In this document: piece by piece, positions 9,384 to 17,677 of the stretch
How the letters are laid out: each line of letters starts with the position of its first letter
How positions within the stretch are numbered: position 1 is the first letter of the stretch
DNA from: Hyphomicrobiales bacterium
GTDB lineage: Bacteria > Pseudomonadota > Alphaproteobacteria > Rhizobiales > Rhizobiaceae
Direction of reading: 5' to 3'
DNA length: 64,000 bases
Assembly (NCBI GenBank): GCA_900473915.1
Contig: UCNG01000006.1
Location: 265,878 to 329,877 of the forward strand
Notes under the pieces: model-generated
What the model was told of the DNA's origin: nothing
What the model saw: the letters and a program-made list of their open reading frames with translations, nothing else
Databases searched by the model: none
Made by a program: the position numbers and the translations under genes

Positions 9384-9935
9384 TCACACCCGTTCCAGCT
9401 TGCGATGCGGCAACGGCGGCAATTCGATAGCGATCGCATCATTCGCCTTCACCGTGCCGCCTGCGAGCACGATGGTCATGATGCCGGACTTGCGGACAAG
9501 TTCACCATCGGGCGTGCGATCCAGCACGGCGTCGAGAAGCCCGGTCTGGAAATTCTCTATCTGGGCGCAGGGGTTGCGCAGGCCCGTTGTTTCCAGAACA
9601 ACCGCGTCGCCGATCCTGATCAGAGCGCCTTGCGGCAAGCCCAGAAGATCGACGCCGCGCGTGGTGATGTTCTCGCCAAGATCAGCGGGCGCGACGTCAA
9701 AGCCCTTTTCCGCCAACTCGTCGAAAAGCTCGGCATGAATGAGATGCACCTGTCGCAGATTGGGTTGCGTGGAATCGGCCCGCACGCGTGAACGGTGCTT
9801 CACCGTTGCGCCTTGATGTGCATCGCCTTCGACGCCAAGCCCGGTGACGATGCGGATTTCCGGCACGAGCTGCTTTGAAAAGCGATGCTCGCCATCCCGC
9901 GCCACGGCCACGACAAATCCGCTCATCACATCCAC
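9384..9935 (-). CDS. MOSC domain-containing protein
   Basis: A 183-residue stand-alone MOSC domain, the beta-strand-rich module found in molybdenum-cofactor sulfurases and in YiiM/YuaD-type proteins. The characteristic block is LRNPCAQIENFQ with the invariant Cys, with GENITTRGVDL further upstream. The family is thought to bind or transfer sulfur to pyranopterin or metal centres; the substrate of free-standing members is mostly unknown. It has about 70 bases to the next gene, which runs the other way. The link to molybdate uptake (modABC, about 20 kb away) is thematic only. Confidence 0.82.
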   Translation of the reverse strand: MDVMSGFVVAVARDGEHRFSKQLVPEIRIVTGLGVEGDAHQGATVKHRSRVRADSTQPNLRQVHLIHAELFDELAEKGFDVAPADLGENITTRGVDLLGLPQGALIRIGDAVVLETTGLRNPCAQIENFQTGLLDAVLDRTPDGELVRKSGIMTIVLAGGTVKANDAIAIELPPLPHRKLERV

Positions 9936-10004
9936 CTCATGAAATAGTCCTGACAGGACAAAGAAACTTCGTTAGCCGCATTACATGGGCTATATAGCAC
10001 CTGT

Positions 10005-11075
10005 ATGAAGCTGCGGGGCAAGCACGTGAATCAGGACAGGCAGGAACTGAAGGACTTTCGCTGGGGCATATGGGGCACGGGCACGATAGCCAACGCCTTT
10101 GCCGAGGATATTCAGGCAAGCACCGGGATGCGTGTCACCGCTGTCTGCTCGCGCGCAGCGGAGACCGCCGAAGCTTTCCGTCGGCGCATTGGCGCTGGCA
10201 AGGCGTTCAGTGATTCAGGCGCGTTTCTTGCCCATCCGGATATCGATGCGGTCTATATAGCGACCCCGAGCGCGATGCATGTGCTGCAGGCCATGCAGGC
10301 AATCGCGGCAGGCAAGCCATGCCTGATCGAAAAGCCGCTTTCGCTCGATGCCGCTGGTGCCCGGCAGATCGAAGCCGCGGCAAAGGCAAAGAACGTCTTC
10401 GCCATGGAGGCGATGTGGAGCCGCTTTCTGCCAGCGATCCGCGCCGCCAAGAAGCATATCGACAGCGGTCGCATCGGCGCGGTGACGCGTATCGAAGCCG
10501 ATCTCTCCTATATCCGTGCCTATGATCCGCAAAGCCGCTTCTTCAGTCCGGAACTTGGCGGTGGCGCGGCATTCGATCTCGGCGTCTATCCGGTTTCGCT
10601 GGCACTGTATTTCCTGGGCCGGCCGGATCATGTCGATGGTCGCTGGCAACGCGCCAAAAGCGGTGTGGATATGCGCGCGGAGTTCCAGCTTGGCTGGCCG
10701 GAGGCTAAAGCCAGCCTCTCTTGCGGCTTCGACCGCGACGGTGAGAACCGCATGTTGATCGAGGGGACCAAAGGCACGATCCTGATCCATGCGCCATTTC
10801 TGAAAGCCCAGAGGCTGACGCTGTTTTCGGCTTTCGCAGCACGGTCATCGCTCGGGCCGAATGGCGGCAAAGGCTTTATCGGCAAGGTCATGAACCGCCT
10901 GCCGCTGCCGGGCCGCACGATTGAGACATATGCCTTTTCCGGCAACGGATTGCAGTTTCAGGCCGAAGCGGTCCGCGATGCGGTGCGCGGCGGGCAAATA
11001 TCGAGTGCAATCATGCCGCTCGACCAAAGCGCCGCCGTTGCGGATATTGTCCGCAAGGTGCTGTCGAAGGGTTAG
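10005..11075 (+). CDS. Gfo/Idh/MocA family oxidoreductase
   Basis: A 356-residue NAD(P)-dependent sugar or polyol dehydrogenase-type protein. WGIWGTGTIANAF near residue 20 is the Rossmann glycine motif, and GKPCLIEKPLS carries the EKP signature that positions the nicotinamide and catalytic Lys. A C-terminal alpha/beta domain follows. Most similar proteins are trans-1,2-dihydrobenzene-1,2-diol or glucose-fructose oxidoreductase-like; the substrate is unknown. The start is uncertain: ATG 10005 has a TATAT box only 10 bases upstream, while GTG 10026 has GGGGC in front. Confidence 0.8.
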   Translation: MKLRGKHVNQDRQELKDFRWGIWGTGTIANAFAEDIQASTGMRVTAVCSRAAETAEAFRRRIGAGKAFSDSGAFLAHPDIDAVYIATPSAMHVLQAMQAIAAGKPCLIEKPLSLDAAGARQIEAAAKAKNVFAMEAMWSRFLPAIRAAKKHIDSGRIGAVTRIEADLSYIRAYDPQSRFFSPELGGGAAFDLGVYPVSLALYFLGRPDHVDGRWQRAKSGVDMRAEFQLGWPEAKASLSCGFDRDGENRMLIEGTKGTILIHAPFLKAQRLTLFSAFAARSSLGPNGGKGFIGKVMNRLPLPGRTIETYAFSGNGLQFQAEAVRDAVRGGQISSAIMPLDQSAAVADIVRKVLSKG

Positions 11076-11077
11076 AA

Positions 11078-11123
11078 GCGCACCCCGAAAAGTGTGAAAC
11101 GATTTCCGGAGTAAGATGCGCGC
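11078..11123. repeat. dispersed palindromic repeat, copy A
   Basis: The unit starts GCGCACCCCGAAAAGTGTGA and ends in AGATGCGCGC, so the ends are inverted (GCGC...GCGC). The core AAAAGTGTGAAACG matches the other copies listed in this window. It lies three bases after a stop codon. Confidence 0.6.
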
Positions 11124-11132
11124 TAAGACAAA

Positions 11133-11177
11133 TTTTTAGAGAGACGAGCTGATGCAATCAGATCGCTTCTCTAAAAA
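11133..11177. terminator. bidirectional terminator between convergent oxidoreductase genes
   Basis: TTTTTAGAGA (11133-11142) pairs with TCTCTAAAAA (11168-11177), with an inner CTGAT-GCA-ATCAG hairpin. The A/T-rich outer stem can act in both directions. The stop codon of the minus-strand gene lies inside the right arm. Confidence 0.6.
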
Positions 11178-12307
11178 CTGCTTCTCATCCTATAAGGCTG
11201 TGCATTCTCGCCAGCATTGTTCAAGGCAAGCGCGATTTCGGTGATATGCAGCGCCACATCGCCGGAAAAGAACGCTCTGTCGCCCGTCCGGATGGCGCGG
11301 GCCTGATCGGCGATGCCGCGCACGAAATCGATCTGCGAAGGATACATGGGCAGCGACCGCTTGTCGGCCTTGGGATAGGACAGTTTCGTGCCGACAGTTG
11401 GTTTCCATGCGAGAAACTTGCCGACGCGCATTTCGAGAATGCCGAACAGGCGCGCCAGAAAACGGCGCTTTTCCTCCGTGCGCTCAAGACGGACAGAAGA
11501 GCGATTATCCCACAGATCGTCCACCACAATCGAACCCTTGTCGGCAACGATCGTCAGGCTGCGGTCCTTCGGCATCGCAAGTCCTGACGTAAGGCGCGCC
11601 ACCAGTCCCGACTTGAAAACAAGACAGCCGACCGAAAAATCAGGCGCCATGTGCAGATGTTCTGTTCCCGGCCCCTTGTCCGGAAAGGTTATGGCGGAAA
11701 ATGCCGAGACGCGCTCGACCGGGCCGAACAGCGACACCAGCCATGATAGCGCATAGCCTGCATGTTCCAGCGTGCAGCCGATCTCGAACTCGTGCAGGCC
11801 CGGCCATGGCGCGCCCGACTGCGAGCGCCAGGTCGACCATTTGTCACGAAACACCGGCCCGTCTTCCATTTCGGCATAGACAAGACGCGGCATGCCAATG
11901 CCGTTGATTACGCTTGCCACCAGACGATAGGCCTCGCTGAGGCCATTGGCCGGAGCCGCCGCGAGAGTGAGACCCGATTGCCGCGCAAAAGCGACCAGCG
12001 CTTCCGCATCCTCATAATTCATTGCCAGCGGCTTTTCGGAATAGACGTGCTTTCCCGCGACAAGCGCTGCGTGGGATATTTCAAAATGGCTTTCGGGCGT
12101 GGTCAGGTTGACGACGATCTCCACGTCAGGATCGGCGAGCACAGCTTCAAAACTGTCATACGCACTGACCGAATAATGTGCGCAGAATGCCTTCAGCCGC
12201 TCGGGCGAGCGATCATAGGCGCCGCGCAGCTTCAGTTCGGGATAATTGCGCAGCGTGGTCATGTAGTAGTCGGCAACAAACCCGGTCCCGACGATTGCGA
12301 TATTCAT
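11171..12307 (-). CDS. Gfo/Idh/MocA family oxidoreductase of the polysaccharide cluster
   Basis: A 378-residue protein starting MNIAIVGTGFVADYY, the Rossmann motif, with GKHVYSEKPLA as the EKP signature and a C-terminal domain rich in beta strands. Such proteins make or modify nucleotide sugars in O-antigen and capsule pathways, and its place beside Wzy- and glycosyltransferase-like genes suggests the same here. The ATG at 12305-12307 has GGAG seven bases upstream; the frame runs on upstream but through repeat DNA. Its last codons are supplied by a palindromic terminator repeat, so the C-terminal tail (MRSSF) may be a recent accident. Confidence 0.82.
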   Translation of the reverse strand: MNIAIVGTGFVADYYMTTLRNYPELKLRGAYDRSPERLKAFCAHYSVSAYDSFEAVLADPDVEIVVNLTTPESHFEISHAALVAGKHVYSEKPLAMNYEDAEALVAFARQSGLTLAAAPANGLSEAYRLVASVINGIGMPRLVYAEMEDGPVFRDKWSTWRSQSGAPWPGLHEFEIGCTLEHAGYALSWLVSLFGPVERVSAFSAITFPDKGPGTEHLHMAPDFSVGCLVFKSGLVARLTSGLAMPKDRSLTIVADKGSIVVDDLWDNRSSVRLERTEEKRRFLARLFGILEMRVGKFLAWKPTVGTKLSYPKADKRSLPMYPSQIDFVRGIADQARAIRTGDRAFFSGDVALHITEIALALNNAGENAQPYRMRSSF

Positions 12308-12322
12308 GAAGTGGCTCCGGTT

Positions 12323-12423
12323 AAAAGCATTTCCAGCAAAAGTGCGAAGCGGTTTTGCGTTGGATAATGCGTGCAAACAATGAGATAGAGCGGTTCTAAA
12401 ATTCTGTTTTAACTGGAGCCGCT
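12323..12423. repeat. dispersed palindromic repeat, copy B
   Basis: The core contains AGCATTTCCAGCAAAAGTGC and, later, GCGTTGGATAATGC, with GCAAAA/TTTTGC and GCATT/AATGC inverted pairs. A second hairpin (AGCGGTT...AGCCGCT) follows. It matches copy C (37883-37985) along nearly its full length. The right part overlaps the last codons of the next gene. Confidence 0.65.
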
Positions 12424-13758
12424 GTATCGTTTCGGGATGATGATTTTCGCGGTCAGCCTGAGGCCGAAGATCGCAAAGATGAGCGTGAGCCAGACCGGGT
12501 CCATCCGGCGGAAGAAAAAGCTTTCCAGCATGGCATTCAACGTCCCGAAGAACACGATCATCAGGAAAAAATCGGCAAGCAGCAGATTTTCGCGCACCGG
12601 ACGGCACCGCATATAATTGACCAGCGGCATGACGATGATGACAAAAATGGCGCAGACCAATGCCGGAATGCCCATCGATAGCGCAATATCGAGATAACCA
12701 TTGTGCCCGTGCACGATGCCGCGCACATCCCAGTCCAGATAGTAGGGATTGGCAGCTTGCTTCGCTATCGGTGTGCCCCAGAAGCTTTCATAGCCAAAGC
12801 CGGTCCATGGCCGGTGGGAGAGCGCCTCCACCGCAAAGGCCCAGATGGAAGTGCGCCCGGTAAAAGTCGGGTCGACATTGAGTTGCAGAACGAGCTGGTG
12901 CATCGGTTCGAACAGGACCGTGCCGAAGGTAAACAGCGCAAGCAGAAACTGGATCGTGAAGACTGCTACCGGCGCAAGGAAGCGGAGGCCGAAAATGCCG
13001 GGGCCGATTACCAATAGCATGGCCAGCGGCACCAGTGCCGCCGTCGTCTTCGAGCCGGTCTGCGCAACGAAGATCAAGGCAGAAACAGCAATCAGGAATC
13101 CGCTCACGCGCCAGCCGCGCCGCCACAGATAGACACCGGCGAAGGCCAGGGCCGCCATGACCGGCCCGGCAATATTCTTGTGCGTGAAGACGCCGCGCCA
13201 GAGATAGGCGTTCTGCGGTTCCAGCGCGTCGGCGCCGTGGGTGCCGAGATTTGGCAGAAGCACGACGCCTGCATAGGAAATAACAATGACGATTGACGCC
13301 ACCGTGACCAGCATCGCCGAATAGGCGTCGCCATCCTGCGGCAGGCTCAAAACGGCAACGACCGTCAGGATGCCGATCATCGTCAGCAATACGCCACGTA
13401 TCGCCGTCGCTGGATCGGGGCTTGCGAAAACCGATGCCAACAGGAAGGCAAACATCAGCAGCCAGCCGGGGCTGACGATTTTGACTACCTTCTTCGGATC
13501 GGCAAACATCGCAAGCGACAGCAGCGCCACGGCACCGAGACAGCCGAAACCGAGCTGATTGATGGCATCGCCGCCGCCTGACGTGTCCCCGCTTGCCGCC
13601 GCGTTCAGCGGATTGAAGGGACGGAAGGAAATCAGCAGAATGCAGAATGTTATCGTGGCGATAACAAGCGCAATCGTGCGGACTGTAGCCCGCACGTTCG
13701 TTTGCGCCGCAACATCGGAACGTGCGTCAGTTCTTGTCCGGGTTGCGATATTGCTCAT
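12409..13758 (-). CDS. O-antigen ligase / Wzy-like polymerase family membrane protein
   Basis: A 449-residue protein with about ten predicted membrane helices. The segments GVFTHKNIAGP and QTGSKTT, followed by a large periplasmic loop containing FTGRTSIW and GFGYESFWG, are typical of ExoQ/WaaL/Wzy proteins (Wzy_C family). They join undecaprenyl-linked repeat units or move them to lipid A in the periplasm. The stop codon falls inside repeat copy B. The start overlaps the end of the glycosyltransferase gene by 32 bases, implying co-transcription. Polymerase rather than ligase is favoured by the ExoQ-like motifs, but this is not decisive. Confidence 0.8.
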   Translation of the reverse strand: MSNIATRTRTDARSDVAAQTNVRATVRTIALVIATITFCILLISFRPFNPLNAAASGDTSGGGDAINQLGFGCLGAVALLSLAMFADPKKVVKIVSPGWLLMFAFLLASVFASPDPATAIRGVLLTMIGILTVVAVLSLPQDGDAYSAMLVTVASIVIVISYAGVVLLPNLGTHGADALEPQNAYLWRGVFTHKNIAGPVMAALAFAGVYLWRRGWRVSGFLIAVSALIFVAQTGSKTTAALVPLAMLLVIGPGIFGLRFLAPVAVFTIQFLLALFTFGTVLFEPMHQLVLQLNVDPTFTGRTSIWAFAVEALSHRPWTGFGYESFWGTPIAKQAANPYYLDWDVRGIVHGHNGYLDIALSMGIPALVCAIFVIIVMPLVNYMRCRPVRENLLLADFFLMIVFFGTLNAMLESFFFRRMDPVWLTLIFAIFGLRLTAKIIIPKRYSGSS

Positions 13759-14719
13759 TCAGATATCCAAAATGGGCCATGACGCGGCCCAGCCCGATAT
13801 GGAGGAAATAGGTCCCGACCGGCACGAAGCGCGCCGCGATGCCACGCCGGAGGGCCTTGATCGGAGAATACCCCAGAAGAGCAAGACTTTTCAAAAAAAC
13901 GCGCACTTGACCGAAAGGCTCGTCCTTGCGCTGGCGCTGTTCGATCAGTGTCGACAGAACGCCGTTGCGCAGGCCGCGCGCCGTGATCCAGTCCTTTTCC
14001 AGCCGCCGCGCCGGAATGGTTTCGCGGACGATGCCTTCATTGCACCAGGCAATATTGAAGCCCTTGGCCCGCGAGCGATTGATGAAATCCGAATCGCCGC
14101 CGCCGGTGAAGTTGAACTTCAGGTCCATGAACGGATAGCCGATGGCTTCCAGCACCGGGCGGGCAATCAACAGATTGCCGGACGAATAAATGATCGGAAC
14201 CGGGCCCGTCTTGTTGTAATGCGGCAGGAAGACCGGATGTTTTGCCCATTTTTCCGAACCCGGCTTTTCGAAGATCGGATGTTGGGGGCCGCCAACGAGG
14301 CTCGCATTATAGCGCTCGGCGGTCGCCACCATGTTTTCGATCCAGGCCGGATCGGCCAGTTCGTCGTCGTCGATGACGATGACATATTTGAAGTTCGGGA
14401 AATAGGTCGTCGCCGTCAGCCAGCCCGCATTATATGCGTTGCAGTTGCCGCGATGGGATTCAACGATCAGCATGCCGGTATATTTCCCGGCCTCGAACTG
14501 CGGTGCCGCAACCTTGGCCCCTTCGCGGTCCTCCGCTTCGTTCTCGATCACCACCACCGCGAAGCGGCGGTTCGTGACTTGAGCGTTCAGCGTGTCGAGC
14601 GTACGGATGACATGCTCCGGACGGCGAAATGTTGGCAGGGTCACAACCACCTCGACTTCATCAAAACGAAGTCCAGGCGTTTTAGCGATTACTTGTATAT
14701 GATCCGGTAATACAGACAT
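13727..14719 (-). CDS. family 2 glycosyltransferase
   Basis: A 330-residue GT-A enzyme. VVVTLPTFRRPEHVIRTLDTL is the N-terminal nucleotide-binding strand and helix, and VIVIDDDELAD carries the metal-binding DxD. A downstream GGGDSDF segment and a basic C-terminal part follow. It should transfer a sugar to a lipid-linked intermediate at the inner face of the membrane. The frame can be extended to a TTG 12 bases upstream, but ATG 14719 has GGGCGGG immediately ahead. It is the first gene of a three-gene minus-strand unit with the polymerase and oxidoreductase. Confidence 0.85.
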   Translation of the reverse strand: MSVLPDHIQVIAKTPGLRFDEVEVVVTLPTFRRPEHVIRTLDTLNAQVTNRRFAVVVIENEAEDREGAKVAAPQFEAGKYTGMLIVESHRGNCNAYNAGWLTATTYFPNFKYVIVIDDDELADPAWIENMVATAERYNASLVGGPQHPIFEKPGSEKWAKHPVFLPHYNKTGPVPIIYSSGNLLIARPVLEAIGYPFMDLKFNFTGGGDSDFINRSRAKGFNIAWCNEGIVRETIPARRLEKDWITARGLRNGVLSTLIEQRQRKDEPFGQVRVFLKSLALLGYSPIKALRRGIAARFVPVGTYFLHIGLGRVMAHFGYLNEQYRNPDKN

Positions 14720-14856
14720 TATCCCGCCCAATATTTAATTGCCCATGTTTTCAATCGGCCTATTCAAAAAGAATTAAAGAAAAGTTCACCGCGTGGTTGT
14801 AAGCACGGCCCGAAACTATCATAGAGAACACCGATCCGTGATACTCAGGAGCTGTC

Positions 14857-16059
14857 TTGCCGTCCCCACACCTTGTTTTCGTAACATCGATTGTTCCACA
14901 TGGAATCCCGACTACCGGCTATGAAGTGGCGAATGCCGCCGTCGTTGATGGGCTGCGGCGTTCGGGTGCGAAGGTGACCGTGCTTGGCTTCACATGGCCG
15001 GGCGTGCAAGCCGATGCGGCGGATACGGTCGTGCTGGGCGAAGTCGAAGTGCGAACCGAAGGCGCAGGCATAAAGCGCAAGATCGGCTGGGTGGTGAAAT
15101 CCTTCCTGACCGGCCTGACTGTTTCCTCGGCGAAGTTGCGGGTGATCCCGGCACAGAAACTGCGTCAGGCCATCGCACAGATTGGCCCTTTCGATGCCTA
15201 TGTGCTGAATGGCGTTACTCTTCCCGGCGCGTTTGAAGATATTTTCAACGACAAGCCGTCGCTGTTCGTGGCGCATAATGTGGAATATCGCTCGGCGGAG
15301 GAAAACGCCGCCGACGCCGGAAGCTTCATCCAGAAATTCCTGTTCGCGCGCGAGGCCCGCATTTTGAAAGGGCTGGAAAGCCGCCTCAGCGGAAAGGCGC
15401 GTTTCGTCTTCACCTTCGCCGAAGATGATGGTCCTGCGCTGGGCCTCGGTCCTGACCGGTTCGCGACCATGCCGCTCATCACGCCCGGCGGCGCGCAAGC
15501 GGCACAGCAGCGCCCGGTCAAATACGACCTTGCTCTGATCGGCACATGGACATGGCATCCGAACAGAATCGGGCTCGAATGGTTTCTCTGCGAAGTGAAG
15601 CCGCATCTCCCCGGCGATATTTCCATCGCGATTGCAGGCAACACACCCGCCGACTTGATCGCTACGTGGTCCAGTGCAGGGACGAGCGTCAATTTCATCG
15701 GCAAGGTGCCGGACTCTACCGAATTTGTGGAAAGCGGCGCACTCGTGCCGCTTATCAGCCGGGCGGGGACCGGCGTACAGCTGAAAACTATTGAAACATT
15801 CGAGCTTGGCATGCCAAGCGTCGCCACGACGCATTCCGTGCGCGGCATCGATCATATTCCAGGCAACTGCACCGTTGCCGACGATCCACGGGCATTTGCC
15901 GCGGCAATCGTCGAACGGATCGAAAAGTTAAGATCGGGGGATCGCCAGAGACTGGATGGCAAGGCCTTCACGAGGTCACAAATCGAAGGCATGGACCGCG
16001 CGGTTTCCCGCGGTCTGCAAGCTCTTCGCGGCGAAAAAAGAACGACGGACCAGGCATGA
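14857..16059 (+). CDS. GT-B glycosyltransferase (group 1 / GT4-like)
   Basis: A 400-residue enzyme of the GT-B fold. The N-terminal acceptor domain has PTTGYEVANAAVVDGL and FVAHNVEYRSAEENA; the C-terminal domain has LIGTWTWHPNRIGLEWF and a donor-site region GVQLKTIETFELGMP containing the conserved Glu. It probably adds one sugar to the polysaccharide repeat unit. The best start is TTG 14857 with GGAG six bases upstream. It begins a three-gene plus-strand unit in which each following gene overlaps the previous one (ATGA, then GTGA). Confidence 0.82.
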   Translation: MPSPHLVFVTSIVPHGIPTTGYEVANAAVVDGLRRSGAKVTVLGFTWPGVQADAADTVVLGEVEVRTEGAGIKRKIGWVVKSFLTGLTVSSAKLRVIPAQKLRQAIAQIGPFDAYVLNGVTLPGAFEDIFNDKPSLFVAHNVEYRSAEENAADAGSFIQKFLFAREARILKGLESRLSGKARFVFTFAEDDGPALGLGPDRFATMPLITPGGAQAAQQRPVKYDLALIGTWTWHPNRIGLEWFLCEVKPHLPGDISIAIAGNTPADLIATWSSAGTSVNFIGKVPDSTEFVESGALVPLISRAGTGVQLKTIETFELGMPSVATTHSVRGIDHIPGNCTVADDPRAFAAAIVERIEKLRSGDRQRLDGKAFTRSQIEGMDRAVSRGLQALRGEKRTTDQA

Positions 16060-16814
16060 TGCATACCGAAAATGTAACCTACCGGAATATCCTCGGCGTG
16101 AAGGTCGCCTGTTTTGATTGGGATAGCGCCTTCGCCTTCTTCGAGAACCGCATCAATGAAGGCCGGTTCATGAAGCAAGGCTGGCTCAACGCCAACAATT
16201 CCAACATTGCGGATGAGAACCCGGATTATAGCGCCGCGTTGCAGGATTTTCTGATTCTGCCTGACGGGGTGGGCGTCGATATCGCCAGCAAGGTCGCCTA
16301 TGGCAGCAAATTTCCGGCCAATCTCAACGGGACGGATTTCGTTCCGGGGCTTTTGCAGCATATGAAGCGCCCGCTGAAGGTTGCGCTTCTCGGCGGCGGT
16401 CCGGGCGTCGCTGCCGATGCCGCGCAGCTTTTCATGCAGCAGATCCCGCATCACGAATATCGCGTCATTTCCGATGGCTTCTTCAAGCCCGCCGACCTCG
16501 ACGGCATTCTGGCGCAATTGAAGGATTTCCATCCCGATATATTGCTCGTCGCCATGGGCGTTCCGCGTCAGGAACTCTTCATCGACAAGCATATCACGGC
16601 CGAACATTGCACGGTGGCCAGCGCAGTCGGGGCGCTGTTCGACCTGCACACGGGCCGGGTGCAGCGCGCGCCGCACTGGGTGCGCAAAATCCAGATGGAG
16701 TGGGCGCACCGGCTGTTGCAGGAACCGCGGCGACTCGCGAAACGCTATCTCATCGGCAATCCCGTATTTCTGTCGCGCGTCGCCAAAGGCTGGATGAAGG
16801 GAGAACCTCGGTGA
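16056..16814 (+). CDS. WecG/TagA/CpsF family glycosyltransferase
   Basis: A 252-residue GT26-family enzyme. Family hallmarks are WLNANNSNIADEN near residue 43, LPDGVGVDIASK, VALLGGGPGVA and the strongly conserved ILLVAMGVPRQELF and VASAVGALFDLHTG. Known members add N-acetylmannosaminuronic acid or related sugars to lipid-linked intermediates at the membrane. Its ATG overlaps the stop of the preceding glycosyltransferase, and its TGA overlaps the GTG of the next gene, so the three are translationally coupled. The sugar is unknown. Confidence 0.88.
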   Translation: MMHTENVTYRNILGVKVACFDWDSAFAFFENRINEGRFMKQGWLNANNSNIADENPDYSAALQDFLILPDGVGVDIASKVAYGSKFPANLNGTDFVPGLLQHMKRPLKVALLGGGPGVAADAAQLFMQQIPHHEYRVISDGFFKPADLDGILAQLKDFHPDILLVAMGVPRQELFIDKHITAEHCTVASAVGALFDLHTGRVQRAPHWVRKIQMEWAHRLLQEPRRLAKRYLIGNPVFLSRVAKGWMKGEPR

Positions 16815-17674
16815 GAACCGCAATCGTTACAGCCAGTTGGGATCAGGATTTCGAGCGCTGCAAGCTGCTTTGCGAAACCATAGACAAATATGTCAGCGGT
16901 TTCACAAAGCACTACATCCTCGTGGACAGCAAGGATGTTGCCCTGTTTCGCAAGCTTGAAAGTGCGCAGCGCGTCATCATTGATGAACGCGATCTTCTCC
17001 CCTCATGGCTGCATGCCTTCTGGGACCCAACCTATCTGTGGCGCAGGCGGGTCTGGCTTTCGCTTCGGACCAAGCCGCTGCGCGGCTGGCATGTGCAGCA
17101 GTTGCGCCGGATCGCGCTTGCCGCCGCCGTGGAGGAAGACGGATTTCTCTATACGGATTCCGACACGGCTTTTCTGCGTCCCTTCGATTGCAGCACGCTC
17201 TGGCACGGCGAAAAGCTTCGGCTTTTCGTGCGTCCCAATGCGCTCGCCAATCCCGAATGGCCGGAGCATCCGGTCTGGGCGACCAATGCAGCGAAACTAC
17301 TCGGTATCGAGAACGGCAAGAGCGGGCTCAATGACTATATCGGCCAGCTTGTTTCATGGCGGCGCGACAGCGTGATTTCGATGTGCGATCGGATCGAAGC
17401 CCATACCGGACAGCATTGGGTGGCGGCCCTTGGCAATATAAGGCGTTTTTCCGAATGCTTCATCTATGGCCGCTATGTCGATGACGTGCTGCAAGGCTCG
17501 GGCCATTACAGCGACACACATGATCTCTGCCGGATGCAATGGTTCGCCCCGCCACCGAGCGAAGAGGAATTCCGCACCTTTATCGCCGAAATGGAGCCGC
17601 ATCAGGTTGCCATCGGCATGCAGTCCTTTCTCGGCCTTTCGGTCGATGACATCCGGCGCATTATCGGAGCCTGA
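16811..17674 (+). CDS. DUF6492 family protein of the polysaccharide cluster
   Basis: A 287-residue protein beginning RTAIVTASWDQDFERCKLL, followed by HYILVDSKD and, in the middle, FLYTDSDTAFLRPFD. The TDSD motif resembles the DxD of GT-A glycosyltransferases, so a transferase role is likely; the family itself is annotated only as DUF6492. The GTG start at 16811 overlaps the upstream stop; the longer open frame reading into the WecG gene is a shadow. It ends three bases before the stop of the convergent flippase gene. Confidence 0.7.
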   Translation: MRTAIVTASWDQDFERCKLLCETIDKYVSGFTKHYILVDSKDVALFRKLESAQRVIIDERDLLPSWLHAFWDPTYLWRRRVWLSLRTKPLRGWHVQQLRRIALAAAVEEDGFLYTDSDTAFLRPFDCSTLWHGEKLRLFVRPNALANPEWPEHPVWATNAAKLLGIENGKSGLNDYIGQLVSWRRDSVISMCDRIEAHTGQHWVAALGNIRRFSECFIYGRYVDDVLQGSGHYSDTHDLCRMQWFAPPPSEEEFRTFIAEMEPHQVAIGMQSFLGLSVDDIRRIIGA

Positions 17675-17677
17675 ACC

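Noticed and set aside
12308-12607. N-terminal extension of the oxidoreductase to 12607
   Set aside because: The added residues run through repeat copy B and the next gene; ATG 12305-12307 has a good ribosome site and begins at the Rossmann strand.
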